From: Paracoccaceae bacterium
GTDB taxonomy: Bacteria; Pseudomonadota; Alphaproteobacteria; Rhodobacterales; Rhodobacteraceae
DNA: 64,000 nt
Assembly (NCBI GenBank): GCA_024742405.1
Contig: JANSYP010000001.1
Coordinates: forward strand, 1,302,001-1,366,000
Reading direction: 5' to 3'
Under the pieces are notes generated by a model that saw only the letters and a program-made list of their open reading frames with translations, searched no databases and was not told where the DNA came from. The translations under genes were made by a program, and so were the position numbers. Below, in pieces: positions 50,880-59,259 of this stretch (position 1 is its first letter; each line of letters begins with the position of its first letter).

Positions 50880-51718
50880 GCGTCACCTGGCGCGGCGCGG
50901 CGCCACCGGAGGCCCCGCGGATCACTATCTGGGGGTGGCTGCGGGCGGGCCTGCGCGGTGCGGCGCTCGGGCTCTGGGTCTTTGGCGGGCTGGTGCTGTT
51001 GCTGCTGGTCCGTCTGGCCGAACGTCCGTTCCACGGCGTGCGGCGACCGTGGACCCCGGCGATCGCCTCCACGGTCTGTCGTGGCGCGTTTCCGGTAATT
51101 GGTACGGGTTTTCAAGCAGTTGGAGCACCTTTGCGTGAACCAGGTGCGGTGGTGGCCAATCACAGCTCCTGGCTCGACATCTTTGCGCTGAACGCCCGCA
51201 AGCGGATTTATTTCGTCTCCAAGGCCGAGGTGTCGCGCTGGCCCGCTATAGGCTGGCTGGCGCGCGCCACGGGAACTGTCTTCATCACCCGCGAGGTCCG
51301 CGACGCCCCGGCGCAGGCGCGTCTGTTCGAGGCGCGGCTGCGTGCGGGGCACCGGTTGCTCTTTTTTCCCGAGGGCACCAGCTCTGACGGGCGCAGGGTT
51401 TTGCCCTTTAAGTCAACACTTTTCGAGGCGTTCTTCACCCAAGATCTGCAAGCCTCGCTGGCAGTGCAGCCGGTGAGCGTGATCTACCGGGCGCCGGACG
51501 GTGCCGACCCGCGGTTCTATGCCTGGTGGGGCGACATGGGATTCGGTGCGCATCTTCTGCGCGTGCTGGCGGCCCGACGGCAGGGCCGTGTAACGGTGCT
51601 CTATCACCCACCGCTCAAGGTCGCCGACTATAGCGACCGCAAGGCGCTGGCTGCTGCCTGTGAGGCCGCAGTGCGGGCCGGCTTGGAGGCCGAACTGGCC
51701 CGGGACTGGCAGCCTTAA
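50876..51718 (+). CDS. olsA: lyso-ornithine lipid O-acyltransferase
   Basis: 280-aa membrane-associated PlsC-family acyltransferase that adds the second acyl chain to lyso-ornithine lipid. The N-terminal helix GAALGLWVFGGLVLLLLV anchors it. The catalytic NHSSWLD (HX4D) and the substrate motif FFPEGTSSDG are present, with TGTVFITREV between them. GTG start within the end of olsB. Ornithine lipids are phosphate-free membrane lipids, often raised when phosphate is low; no Pho box is evident upstream. Confidence 0.88.
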   Translation: MSVTWRGAAPPEAPRITIWGWLRAGLRGAALGLWVFGGLVLLLLVRLAERPFHGVRRPWTPAIASTVCRGAFPVIGTGFQAVGAPLREPGAVVANHSSWLDIFALNARKRIYFVSKAEVSRWPAIGWLARATGTVFITREVRDAPAQARLFEARLRAGHRLLFFPEGTSSDGRRVLPFKSTLFEAFFTQDLQASLAVQPVSVIYRAPDGADPRFYAWWGDMGFGAHLLRVLAARRQGRVTVLYHPPLKVADYSDRKALAAACEAAVRAGLEAELARDWQP

Positions 51719-51722
51719 CCTT

Positions 51723-51754
51723 TGTACGTTCTGTCCAAACGGACATTCCGTACA
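51723..51754. repeat. unexplained 32-base interrupted palindrome
   Basis: Two nested inverted repeats share one centre: TGTACG with CGTACA outside and TGTCC with GGACA inside, split by identical TTC blocks and a four-base AAAC core. It lies between the convergent stops of olsA and the ThiE-like gene. There is no T-run. It looks more like a dimeric regulator site than a terminator. Confidence 0.65.
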
Positions 51755-51796
51755 TTTATGTTCATGCTTTGTGCCTGACCGGCGCGGTGCCCGCCG

Positions 51797-52417
51797 TCAG
51801 TGCAGCAGACCCTCGATCCGCCGCAGTGCTGCGGCGGGGTCGTCGGCCTTCCAGACCTCCGAGCCGATCGCGAAGAAATCCGTGACCGGCGCGAGATCGG
51901 CGATGTGGGCGTCCGAGAGACCGCCTTCGGCGACGACGGGCACTTCGACGATCTCCGACCACCATTCGAAAAGCTCGCGGGGCACGGACTCGCCGGTGCC
52001 CAGCGGGCCGGGATCGACCGGCCCGAAGCTCACATAGTCGGCCCCGTGCTCGCCCGCGGTCATCCCGTCATGCCGGTATGTGCCGCAATGGGCGCCGATG
52101 ATGGCGTCCGCACCCAGCGCCTTGCGCGCGTCGCGGACATGGCGTGAGCCGTCGGCCAGATGCACGCCGTCGAGCCCGTGGGGCCCTACAAGCCGCAGGT
52201 GCCGGTCGATCACCAGCGGCACGTCGCGGGCATGGGCGACCGCACGGGTCAGATCGGCCAGACGGGCGATGTCGTCGGGATCCTCGCTGGCAAGGCTCAG
52301 CCGCAGACAGGCCACAGGGGCGGCGTCGAGAACGGCCGAAAGCCTGTCGGCAAATCCCACCGCGTCGGGTTCGGACGGGGTGATCAGATAGATCTGCGGG
52401 CGGTCGGCATCGGCCAT
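51797..52417 (-). CDS. ThiE-like thiamine phosphate synthase family protein
   Basis: 206-aa TIM-barrel protein of the ThiE/TenI family. Seen: IYLITPSEPDAVGFADRLS, VIDRHLRLVGPHGLDGVHLA, IIGAHCGTYRHDG, YVSFGPVDP, VVAEGGLSDAHIADL. In true ThiE the residues after GVHL are usually GQ and the pyrimidine-phosphate loop is GPVFPTxTK. Here they are ADG and GPVDPGPLG, so thiamine phosphate synthesis is uncertain. No thiamine genes or TPP riboswitch are nearby. Start ATG at 52417; a much longer upstream frame runs antisense through the next gene. Confidence 0.75.
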   Translation of the reverse strand: MADADRPQIYLITPSEPDAVGFADRLSAVLDAAPVACLRLSLASEDPDDIARLADLTRAVAHARDVPLVIDRHLRLVGPHGLDGVHLADGSRHVRDARKALGADAIIGAHCGTYRHDGMTAGEHGADYVSFGPVDPGPLGTGESVPRELFEWWSEIVEVPVVAEGGLSDAHIADLAPVTDFFAIGSEVWKADDPAAALRRIEGLLH

Positions 52418-52516
52418 GGGGCAAGGTCCGGTCTGGGGTCGGCCGGGTCTAGCTTGCCGGGCAGGGGGCGGCAAGACCGTTGCAGCCGTCGGTCGGGCGG
52501 CGTAGAGGCCCGGGCC

Positions 52517-53263
52517 ATGACTGATATGCCGACGCCCCCCGTTTTCGTCCTCGTCCGCCCCCAGATGGGGGAGAATATAGGAGCCGCCGCCCGGGCGATG
52601 TGGAATTTCGGGCTCGATCAGATGCGCATCGTCGATCCGCGTGATGGCTGGCCGAACCAGAAGGCTGTGGCGATGGCGAGCGGGGCCGGGCGACTGCTGG
52701 ACGCAGCGGTGGTCTGCCCGGACGTTCCGACCGCGCTCGACGGGGTGGAGGTCGTCTATGCCACCACGGCGCGGGCGCGCGGGTTGACCAAGCGGGTGGT
52801 GACGCCCGAACAAGCCATGGCAGAGGCGCGCGCCCATGGCGTCGCCGGGCGGCGCGTAGCGGTGCTGTTCGGGCCCGAACGGGCAGGGCTGGAGAACGAC
52901 GATATCGCGCGCGCAAACGCGATCATCTCGGTCCCGGTGAACCCGGAGTTCCCGTCGCTCAACCTGGCGCAATGCGTGCTGCTGACGGGCTATGAATGGC
53001 GGCGCCAGACGGCGGGGTCCGTACCCTCGGAAATGGAGATGGCGGGCGCCGACTGGGCCAGTGCGGTGGAGGTCGAGAAGCTCAGCCAGCATTACGAGGA
53101 GCGGCTGGAGACGGCGGGCTTCTTCTTTCCCGAAACCAAGGCGGAGGGGATGAAGATCGTGCTGCGCAACCTCTGGTCCCGGATGCCGTTGACCCGTGCC
53201 GATGTGCAGATCTTTCACGGGCTTCTGCGCCAGATGGTACGCTGGAAAGAGCGCGGGGAGTGA
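52517..53263 (+). CDS. trmJ: TrmJ-like tRNA 2'-O-methyltransferase
   Basis: 248-aa SPOUT-class methyltransferase, predicted to methylate the 2'-OH of nucleotide 32 in tRNA using SAM. The trefoil-knot motifs are complete: VLVRPQMGENIGAAARAMWNFG, VAVLFGPERAGLENDDI and ISVPVNPEFPSLNLAQCVLL. A C-terminal helical extension includes LETAGFFFPETKAEGMKIVLRNLWSRM. ATG at 52517 with a short spacer from the divergent ThiE-like gene. It is the last clearly core gene before the accessory region. Confidence 0.87.
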   Translation: MTDMPTPPVFVLVRPQMGENIGAAARAMWNFGLDQMRIVDPRDGWPNQKAVAMASGAGRLLDAAVVCPDVPTALDGVEVVYATTARARGLTKRVVTPEQAMAEARAHGVAGRRVAVLFGPERAGLENDDIARANAIISVPVNPEFPSLNLAQCVLLTGYEWRRQTAGSVPSEMEMAGADWASAVEVEKLSQHYEERLETAGFFFPETKAEGMKIVLRNLWSRMPLTRADVQIFHGLLRQMVRWKERGE

Positions 53264-53381
53264 CCTTTGCCGTCGAATTAGGCGGATCTGGTCTGGGGCT
53301 TTACGGTCGGTTGGCGTGTCGCGCGGCCATGTAGGGAGCTCCCAGGCGCCGGCGTGGTGGTTTTCACCGACACCTCCGTTT

Positions 53382-53609
53382 TCACCGGCAACCGGGCGCC
53401 AAATGTGGGCGCTTGGCATTCTCGGCGTCCAGCGCGAGTAACCGCTTGGCTTCCGACCCCTCCAAGTCGCCCTAGGTCTTCCGCCGGCTGTCAGACGTGG
53501 CCGACCTGATGCCATGATTCCGACAGATTTCGTCCGTCCCAGCATCAACCCCGCGTGCCTTGAGCACACCGATGATCTGGTTTTCCATGAACCCCTTGCG
53601 CGACCCGGA
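53382..53609 (-). pseudogene. decayed IS3-family transposase orfA
   Basis: Minus-strand reading from the ATG at 53588 gives MENQIIGVLKARGVDAGTD, then EICRNHGIRSATSDSRRKT, an internal TAG, and EGSEAKRLLALDAENAKR before a TGA at 53382. The family pattern is FTEEQIIGVLKE...ELCRKHGIS.ATFYNW...EAKRLKALEDENAKLK. The stop and the lost FYNW core show it is dead. No orfB follows. It marks the left side of the accessory region. Confidence 0.72.
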
Positions 53610-53611
53610 TC

Positions 53612-54421
53612 CACCTGCGCAGTCCAGTCATAGATTGAATACGCCAGTCCCCAAGGACCCGAGGACCCAGGGGGCGGGAGCAGGGGGTGCGATTGACCTT
53701 CGCTCGGTTTTGTCAGCGCTGTCGTTCAGCTCAACTCTGAGCGCAGAGCGGCCAGACTGGTATCGCGGTCTTCGCTCCGGCAGCAAACTGATCGCCCTGG
53801 CCGTTCCGAGTCACAGAGATCCGCAACCGGTAAAGCGACCATTCGTGGAAACGCAGCAAGATCTGCTGGGCGGACGGTCGGGTTGCGGACAATACCGCCA
53901 TCCAGCGTCGAGCACCCAATGATCGCTTTTTCGATCTTGTCGTGTGGTCCGTACCAGCGCGAAGCATGTGCCACTACGGGCACCAAGGTGCGCGTCCCTG
54001 CCTCAGTCGATCTGCCAACGCATCGTCACGGCGCTGCGCGATCACGTCGATAAACGCCGGTGCGTTGATGTTGCGATCGGTAGGCGAACGGTCGCAGGTC
54101 GCAGGATGTCAAAGCTGCCCACGAACGCCAGTAGATCTGCGTTCTCGATCGGGGCGCCTTAGGTGTTGTAGAGTTGGAAATCCGGGTAGATCGGAGCCAC
54201 GCTGCCATAGTCTGCGTAGGGTGTGGTAAAAAATGAGGTCCGAAGGGCCGATCCGGACGGTGAGCCGCGTCTCGACAAGGCGTTGATCTCACCGGCTTTC
54301 CCGGTGACGTCTCGGGGCCGCGACCGCGGTTCTGGGGTCCGATCTTTCCTGCTTCCCCGCGTTTCCTGGACGCTTCCCGGGAAACTGCGTGGATTTTTCC
54401 TGAAGCAGAGGGAAGACACCC
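53612..54421. other. gene-poor decayed stretch left of the recombinases
   Basis: About 810 bases without a gene I can name. Minus-strand stretches near 53730-53980 and 54160-54290 look coding-like, but their frames break repeatedly. They may be remnants of a disrupted gene. A recombination site for the downstream integrases would be expected here or at the far end of the element, but no repeat could be paired by eye. Confidence 0.5.
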
Positions 54422-55684
54422 ATGCCCAACACGGGTCCGTCCAAAACAGCATCCGTTCCAACCGCCGCTTCGGAGATTGTTACATGGGACAGTGACGTCC
54501 CGCAGCTCGGTCTGAGACAGCGCGACAGCTCGCGTTCCTGGATCGTGCAATGGCGGCAGGACACGCGCAGCCGCAAGCGCACGCTCGGGCCTTCCGACAA
54601 GATCGGCCGGGACGCCGCGCGGTGCCTCGCGCGCGATCTCCTCGCTCACGCGGCAGACGCCGATCTTGCAACTTCGACCGACACAGTGGCCGCCTTCAGC
54701 GCGCGGTATCTTGCAGACCGCGCCGACAGTTGGAAACCGGCAACGCTGCGCGCCCATACCTTCGATGTCGAGCGTCTGATCCTGCCCCATTTGGGATCGA
54801 TCAAGCTGCAGACCCTCTCCCGTGACGATGTGGTGTCCTGGAGATCATCGCTCCCCTGCAGTCCAGCCTCCGGCAACCGTGCCTTGGCGGTTCTGTCCGG
54901 AATGATACGCCATGCAGAACTGCTCGGGCTGCGGCCGCCGGGGCGCAATCCCTGCAAGGGTTTGCGGCGCAGACGCTCCGGCTTCGCGGCGACATATCTC
55001 TCTCAACACCAATGGGAAAAACTCGGTGCAGCGTTGCGAGATGCGGCGAGTGCGCATTCCTCCGAAGTGGGTTGCTTGCGGTTCCTTGCCCTCACCGGCT
55101 GCCGTAAGGGCGAGGCCTTGGGGCTGACATGGGATATGATCGACGGCGCACGCTGCGTCCTGCCAGATGCGAAAACCGGACCGCGCTCGATCTGGCTTGG
55201 CCGCCCTTCCTGGCGCCTGCTCGCCGGCTTTCCAAAGTGCAATGTCTATGTCTTCGGTCACGGCGCAAAACCGCTGCCGGTGCATCACCTCGATGCGGTC
55301 TGGCGCGCGGCGCGCACCCGCGCTGGTCTCGACGCTGTCCGTCTGCATGACCTGCGCCACAGCTTCGCCTCGGCCGGCGTCAATGCGGGGCTCGATCTCC
55401 GCATCGTGGGCGGGCTCTTGGGCCATGCGGATCTCAAGACCACCGAAGGCTATGCGCATCTGGAGGACAGCACACTCAAGGCCGCCAGTCAGCGTGTCGG
55501 AGACCATTTGGAAAGGGTCACGCGCTCGCCACAAAAGCGCCAACCGCCGCGCAGCATCTTCGCAGAGTTCTGCAAGTCACCGCTCTCCCTGGCCTCGTTC
55601 TGCGCGGAGAACCAACGGGACCCGGCCGTGTTCCGTAAAGAGCTCATCGCATGGCGAAAGGCCGCGAAGGGGGAGCGGCCATGA
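54422..55684 (+). CDS. tyrosine recombinase (first of a tandem pair)
   Basis: 420-aa phage-type integrase. An N-terminal arm-binding-like domain (DVPQLGLRQRDSSRSWIVQW) precedes a core-binding domain (AFSARYLADRADSWKPATLR) and the catalytic domain. Catalytic residues are all present: Arg in LTGCRKGEALGLTW, HDLRHSFAS, LLGHADLKTTEGYAHL with Tyr344 as nucleophile. An unusual 76-residue tail follows the Tyr. It catalyses site-specific integration or excision of DNA. The last four bases overlap the next recombinase gene. Confidence 0.92.
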   Translation: MPNTGPSKTASVPTAASEIVTWDSDVPQLGLRQRDSSRSWIVQWRQDTRSRKRTLGPSDKIGRDAARCLARDLLAHAADADLATSTDTVAAFSARYLADRADSWKPATLRAHTFDVERLILPHLGSIKLQTLSRDDVVSWRSSLPCSPASGNRALAVLSGMIRHAELLGLRPPGRNPCKGLRRRRSGFAATYLSQHQWEKLGAALRDAASAHSSEVGCLRFLALTGCRKGEALGLTWDMIDGARCVLPDAKTGPRSIWLGRPSWRLLAGFPKCNVYVFGHGAKPLPVHHLDAVWRAARTRAGLDAVRLHDLRHSFASAGVNAGLDLRIVGGLLGHADLKTTEGYAHLEDSTLKAASQRVGDHLERVTRSPQKRQPPRSIFAEFCKSPLSLASFCAENQRDPAVFRKELIAWRKAAKGERP

Positions 55685-56832
55685 AGACGATCACGCGCCT
55701 CACCCCGTTGCTCCTGGCGTCTCTCAAACCGGCGAAGACAGAATACACGCTCTATGTCGCGCAGTGCGACGGGCTCGCCCTCCGGGTGCAACCGGGCGGC
55801 GCGCGCTCCTGGGTGTGTTGGCACAAGGCAAATGGCAAGTCCCGGAGGATCACACTCGGCCGGCTCGAAGATCTGAGCCTGGACGCGGCGCGCGCAGCCC
55901 ATATGGCGCGCGCTGTCGGCCAGGAACCCGCGCCAACTTCGCGCCCGATGCCGTGCTGTCCGCTGACATTCGCGGAGCTCTGCGCGGCCTTCGTGGACGC
56001 CAAGCAGGGCGTCTACAAGGCGACCACCCTGTCGGCCCTGGCCTACTATCTCGACACCCAACTCCTGCCGGCCTTCGGGCCGCGCAAGGTCGTGCAGATC
56101 ACTACACCGAACGTGGCGGAGTGGTTCACGCGCTACTCGCGATCTCGCCCAGGAGGTGCCAACCAGGCCCTTGGCCACTTCACCACAATCCTGAACTGGG
56201 GCCGCGAGGCCGCGCTGCTGCCCGCGGACCACCCGAACCCGGCCAGCCCGCTCCGGATCAACACGCGCCGTGCGCGCGGCAGGATGCTGACCAGTACGCA
56301 TCTGCGGGCACTTGCCGAGGTCCTCGACGCCGCTCCGCCGAAGACACGGGACGCGGCGGATGCCGTATGGCTGATCCTGCTCACCGGGTGCCGATCCGGA
56401 GAGATCCTGCGGCTCCGGTGGCGCGATGTTCGGAAAGACCGGCTGCAGCTCCCGCAGACCAAGACCGGCCCTCGTACGGTCGTTCTGAGCGATGCCGCGG
56501 TCCGGCACCTGGCCGGTCTGCGCACGCGTCGACGGTCCGACTATGTCTTTCCAGCTCTGCGTTCAGAGAAGCCGCATCGCACCTCGGTCGATCACGCCTG
56601 GCAGAGCTTCAAAAGACGCGCAGACCTGCCGCCCGACATCCGCCTCCACGACCTCCGTCACACCTACGCCTCCCACGCTCTCCTCGCCGGCGAGACGCTG
56701 CACATGACCGGCAAGCTGCTCGGTCACGCATCGCCGAACAGCACCGAACGCTATGCGCACCTCGATGCAGGAGTCCTCGCCAAAGCGGCGGAAACCGTCG
56801 CCAAGAAGATCGACGCGCTTCTCGGCGGATAG
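55681..56832 (+). CDS. tyrosine recombinase (second of a tandem pair)
   Basis: 383-aa phage-type integrase with an N-terminal arm-type DNA-binding domain (LYVAQCDGLALRVQPGGAR, then RRITLGRLEDLSLDAARAA) like P4-type integrases. A core-binding domain and a catalytic domain follow, with LLTGCRSGEILRLRWRDV, HDLRHTYASHALLAG and LLGHASPNSTERYAHL (Tyr358). All catalytic residues are intact. The ATG at 55681 forms an ATGA overlap with the first recombinase; ten upstream in-frame residues are unlikely. The two proteins differ in sequence, so they are not a recent duplication. Confidence 0.92.
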   Translation: MKTITRLTPLLLASLKPAKTEYTLYVAQCDGLALRVQPGGARSWVCWHKANGKSRRITLGRLEDLSLDAARAAHMARAVGQEPAPTSRPMPCCPLTFAELCAAFVDAKQGVYKATTLSALAYYLDTQLLPAFGPRKVVQITTPNVAEWFTRYSRSRPGGANQALGHFTTILNWGREAALLPADHPNPASPLRINTRRARGRMLTSTHLRALAEVLDAAPPKTRDAADAVWLILLTGCRSGEILRLRWRDVRKDRLQLPQTKTGPRTVVLSDAAVRHLAGLRTRRRSDYVFPALRSEKPHRTSVDHAWQSFKRRADLPPDIRLHDLRHTYASHALLAGETLHMTGKLLGHASPNSTERYAHLDAGVLAKAAETVAKKIDALLGG

Positions 56833-57315
56833 CCACCGCGCACGCACGGGCCCGGATGGGACAACCCGCCCGTTCGGGCCATAACGCAGCGCAAAAAGGG
56901 GCTTGTCGATGGTGCCACAATCTCACCGAAAGTGGACTGTTGGTTCGCGCCCCTGTGCGACCGCTTGGCTTACAAGCGGCTGCTGCAATCATCCCGAGAT
57001 GTCGCGTGCTAGTCAGAGCAGCCGCCCCACCAACAGGGGCGGCGGCAGCAAGGCTTAGCGGCCCGGAGACACCCTACATCGCAGGGTTGGTAAGCCTTGC
57101 GGAAGACCGAAGCGGCTATCCGAGAGAAGGTGCCTCGTGGCAGCCTTGGACCTTGTTCGAGATCCTAGTTCTGGCTGTCGCATCCGTAAGGGAGGGCGGA
57201 TTCCAGAAGTTCGCCGCATGAGCGAACTCACTATGGGTCAACCGTAGAAGAGGGCGGAGAGCGGGCATTCGCCGCGGACGCTGACCGTGCTGTCGAACTC
57301 ACCAATAGCAGTCAT
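56833..57315. other. gene-free stretch after the recombinases
   Basis: 483 bases without a recognisable gene. A six-base GGCCCG/CGGGCC inverted repeat occurs just after the second recombinase but lacks a T-run. Coding-like fragments on the plus strand are short and unassigned. Base composition changes from GC-rich to AT-richer near its right edge. Confidence 0.5.
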
Positions 57316-59259
57316 TCAATCGGACAAAATACTGCGATCTATGGCATCCAATATCTTGTATATCTTGCCAGCTTGCTGTGAAGCATCAAGATACTCATTG
57401 TATGCGTTTCGCGCACTTTGAATAAGCTGTTGATAAGTCATGACACGAGCACGTGCCTGCCGCATAATGTCAAATGACTGCTGACGCCCCATTGGCTCCT
57501 TCCAATCTCGTAGGTCTTGTCCAACCAAGCATACAATTTCATAGGCTTCGCTCGCCCGGTTCAAGTTCGCAAGCAACTGATCCATCTTCCTCTGATATTT
57601 GCGCACTTGTCTAAACAGGTCGTCAGTTTCGGTGATCACGCCGGCGCGCTTTAGCTCAATGATCAGGTGTTCTCCGCCGACTTTTCGGTAGTGGACGTCT
57701 ACCCTTCCGATTTCTTCCATGTAGTCACCGTCGAACTCCTCCTCATTCAGTACGGCTTTTTTGACCTCGACCTCCATCGAAGCGTCTTTCGTAGCCCGAT
57801 CCCAAGAAGGATCAAGAAGCCAGAGGTGCTCAAAAAGAAACTTCTGAAGGACTTTTTCGAGACGGTTGTCTTCGGTTAGCCCTTCAAAACTGCGGATTAT
57901 GTCGAGCCGACCCCTGGAAATCTCATAGTATAACTGTGCCTCCAACTCATCGTGACTTTCAAATGCCTTTAAGAATCCCGAGAAATCATCGTCAGATATG
58001 CTTTCAAGCCGACTAAGGCTGTCCCTAACTTTGAGCTTTTCAAAAGCTAGAACGCCATACTTGAAGAGCGGCTTCTTATCCTCGGGCTCCAAGCGCAGTT
58101 GATTGATTTTTCCAAATAACTGTGAAGCCCGGGTCCTTTGATCGCCGCCCAAAGTCGTAAACCACTCATCGACTTCGGGAACCTTCAACGCTTCCTTTTT
58201 ACCCGCTTCGTTGCGTAGCGAAGTCCAGACATTTTGAATGTGCTTCAACTCCGACTGAATTGCCTCGTGCAGCTTCCGTACCCGGTCGTCATCTTCTATC
58301 AACGATTGCCGGTTTGTCGTCGCGATGTCGTCTTGAGAATCATCGTCCAGCCAGTCAGCGTGTATTTCACCGACTACATAAGACGCATAAACCCCGTCTT
58401 CTCCGAAAAATTGAAGCGTTTTCTCTTGAGCGACGCGGCCACGAACCATAATTTGGACATCGTTAAGGTTGTCTCCGTCCTCGCTAACGAGATCGCCCGC
58501 CGATTTGACTGTACCTATCCAACCGGAAAAAGGCGCGTCTCGTTCAAATATTTTTTGTGCGTTGGACAAAGACTGGACTTGCTTTCCACCATCGCCATAG
58601 GTCCAAAGAAATTCGACCTTCTTAAAGTACTGTCGGTCCTCACTGGTGATCTCGACACCGTTAACTTCGACGCGGAAGCCCGAAGCTGGTTGCGCCAACT
58701 CGGAGAACCTTCTTGCCAGTCTACGGCGCAATGGCCCGGGAGCGTGGGAAGTTGCTTTCCGTATGTCTCTGATGACAATGCGAGTTCCGGTTAGACTGGG
58801 AAAATCATCGGTATCAGTTTGTCGAGGTTTATACGTGCCTTCGCCAGCCTCAATTGACGCTTGTATCTCTGGCAAACTGAGTAAAAGGCCAGAATGGATC
58901 CCATTTTTCTTGCTGTGAACTTCAATAGTGTTTGCTATCGAGAAGAGAGACAACTTTCCGATGCCTTTGCGTCCAAGCACACGACGCCCATTCGGGGTAA
59001 GTGCGTGGCCGTCTTTCCTTCGCTGATAGCCGACAGTGAGAAATTTGGAATTGATGTCATCGACCGTCATTCCATGACCATCATCCAAAATGGCTATCTC
59101 GCTCTTGCTCACTTGGATACGCACCAGTGACGCATCTGCGTCCCATGCGTTGGCGACCGCTTCAGAGATGACAGCTGGAATACTACTATAAAGCTTGATG
59201 CCGAGATGGTTGAGAACGTTAAGGTCAACGCTCATTTCAAAGATGTCAGTTTTGTTCAC
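57316..59259 (-). CDS. GHKL-ATPase restriction endonuclease, BbrUII/HgiDII type
   Basis: 647-aa type II restriction enzyme with an unusual ATPase. The N-terminal GHKL (Hsp90/MutL/MORC-like) domain has ISEAVANAWDADA (Glu33, Asn37), ILDDGHGM (Asp59) and GRKGIGKLS. The C-terminal nuclease core has RVDVHYRKVGGEHLIIELK, with Asp521, Glu535 and Lys537 fitting PD-(D/E)XK. GTG at 59259 is chosen because VNKTDIFEMSVDLNVLNHLG matches the family start and GGAG lies ahead; it overlaps the methyltransferase gene by 14 bases. Known relatives cut GTCGAC; the site here is inferred. AT-richer codons than the flanks suggest transfer. Confidence 0.85.
   Translation of the reverse strand: MNKTDIFEMSVDLNVLNHLGIKLYSSIPAVISEAVANAWDADASLVRIQVSKSEIAILDDGHGMTVDDINSKFLTVGYQRRKDGHALTPNGRRVLGRKGIGKLSLFSIANTIEVHSKKNGIHSGLLLSLPEIQASIEAGEGTYKPRQTDTDDFPSLTGTRIVIRDIRKATSHAPGPLRRRLARRFSELAQPASGFRVEVNGVEITSEDRQYFKKVEFLWTYGDGGKQVQSLSNAQKIFERDAPFSGWIGTVKSAGDLVSEDGDNLNDVQIMVRGRVAQEKTLQFFGEDGVYASYVVGEIHADWLDDDSQDDIATTNRQSLIEDDDRVRKLHEAIQSELKHIQNVWTSLRNEAGKKEALKVPEVDEWFTTLGGDQRTRASQLFGKINQLRLEPEDKKPLFKYGVLAFEKLKVRDSLSRLESISDDDFSGFLKAFESHDELEAQLYYEISRGRLDIIRSFEGLTEDNRLEKVLQKFLFEHLWLLDPSWDRATKDASMEVEVKKAVLNEEEFDGDYMEEIGRVDVHYRKVGGEHLIIELKRAGVITETDDLFRQVRKYQRKMDQLLANLNRASEAYEIVCLVGQDLRDWKEPMGRQQSFDIMRQARARVMTYQQLIQSARNAYNEYLDASQQAGKIYKILDAIDRSILSD

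Noticed and set aside
55167-57221. 684-codon plus-strand frame across both recombinases
   Set aside because: Overlaps two genes with intact catalytic motifs in other frames; Arg/Ala/Pro-rich with no motif of its own.
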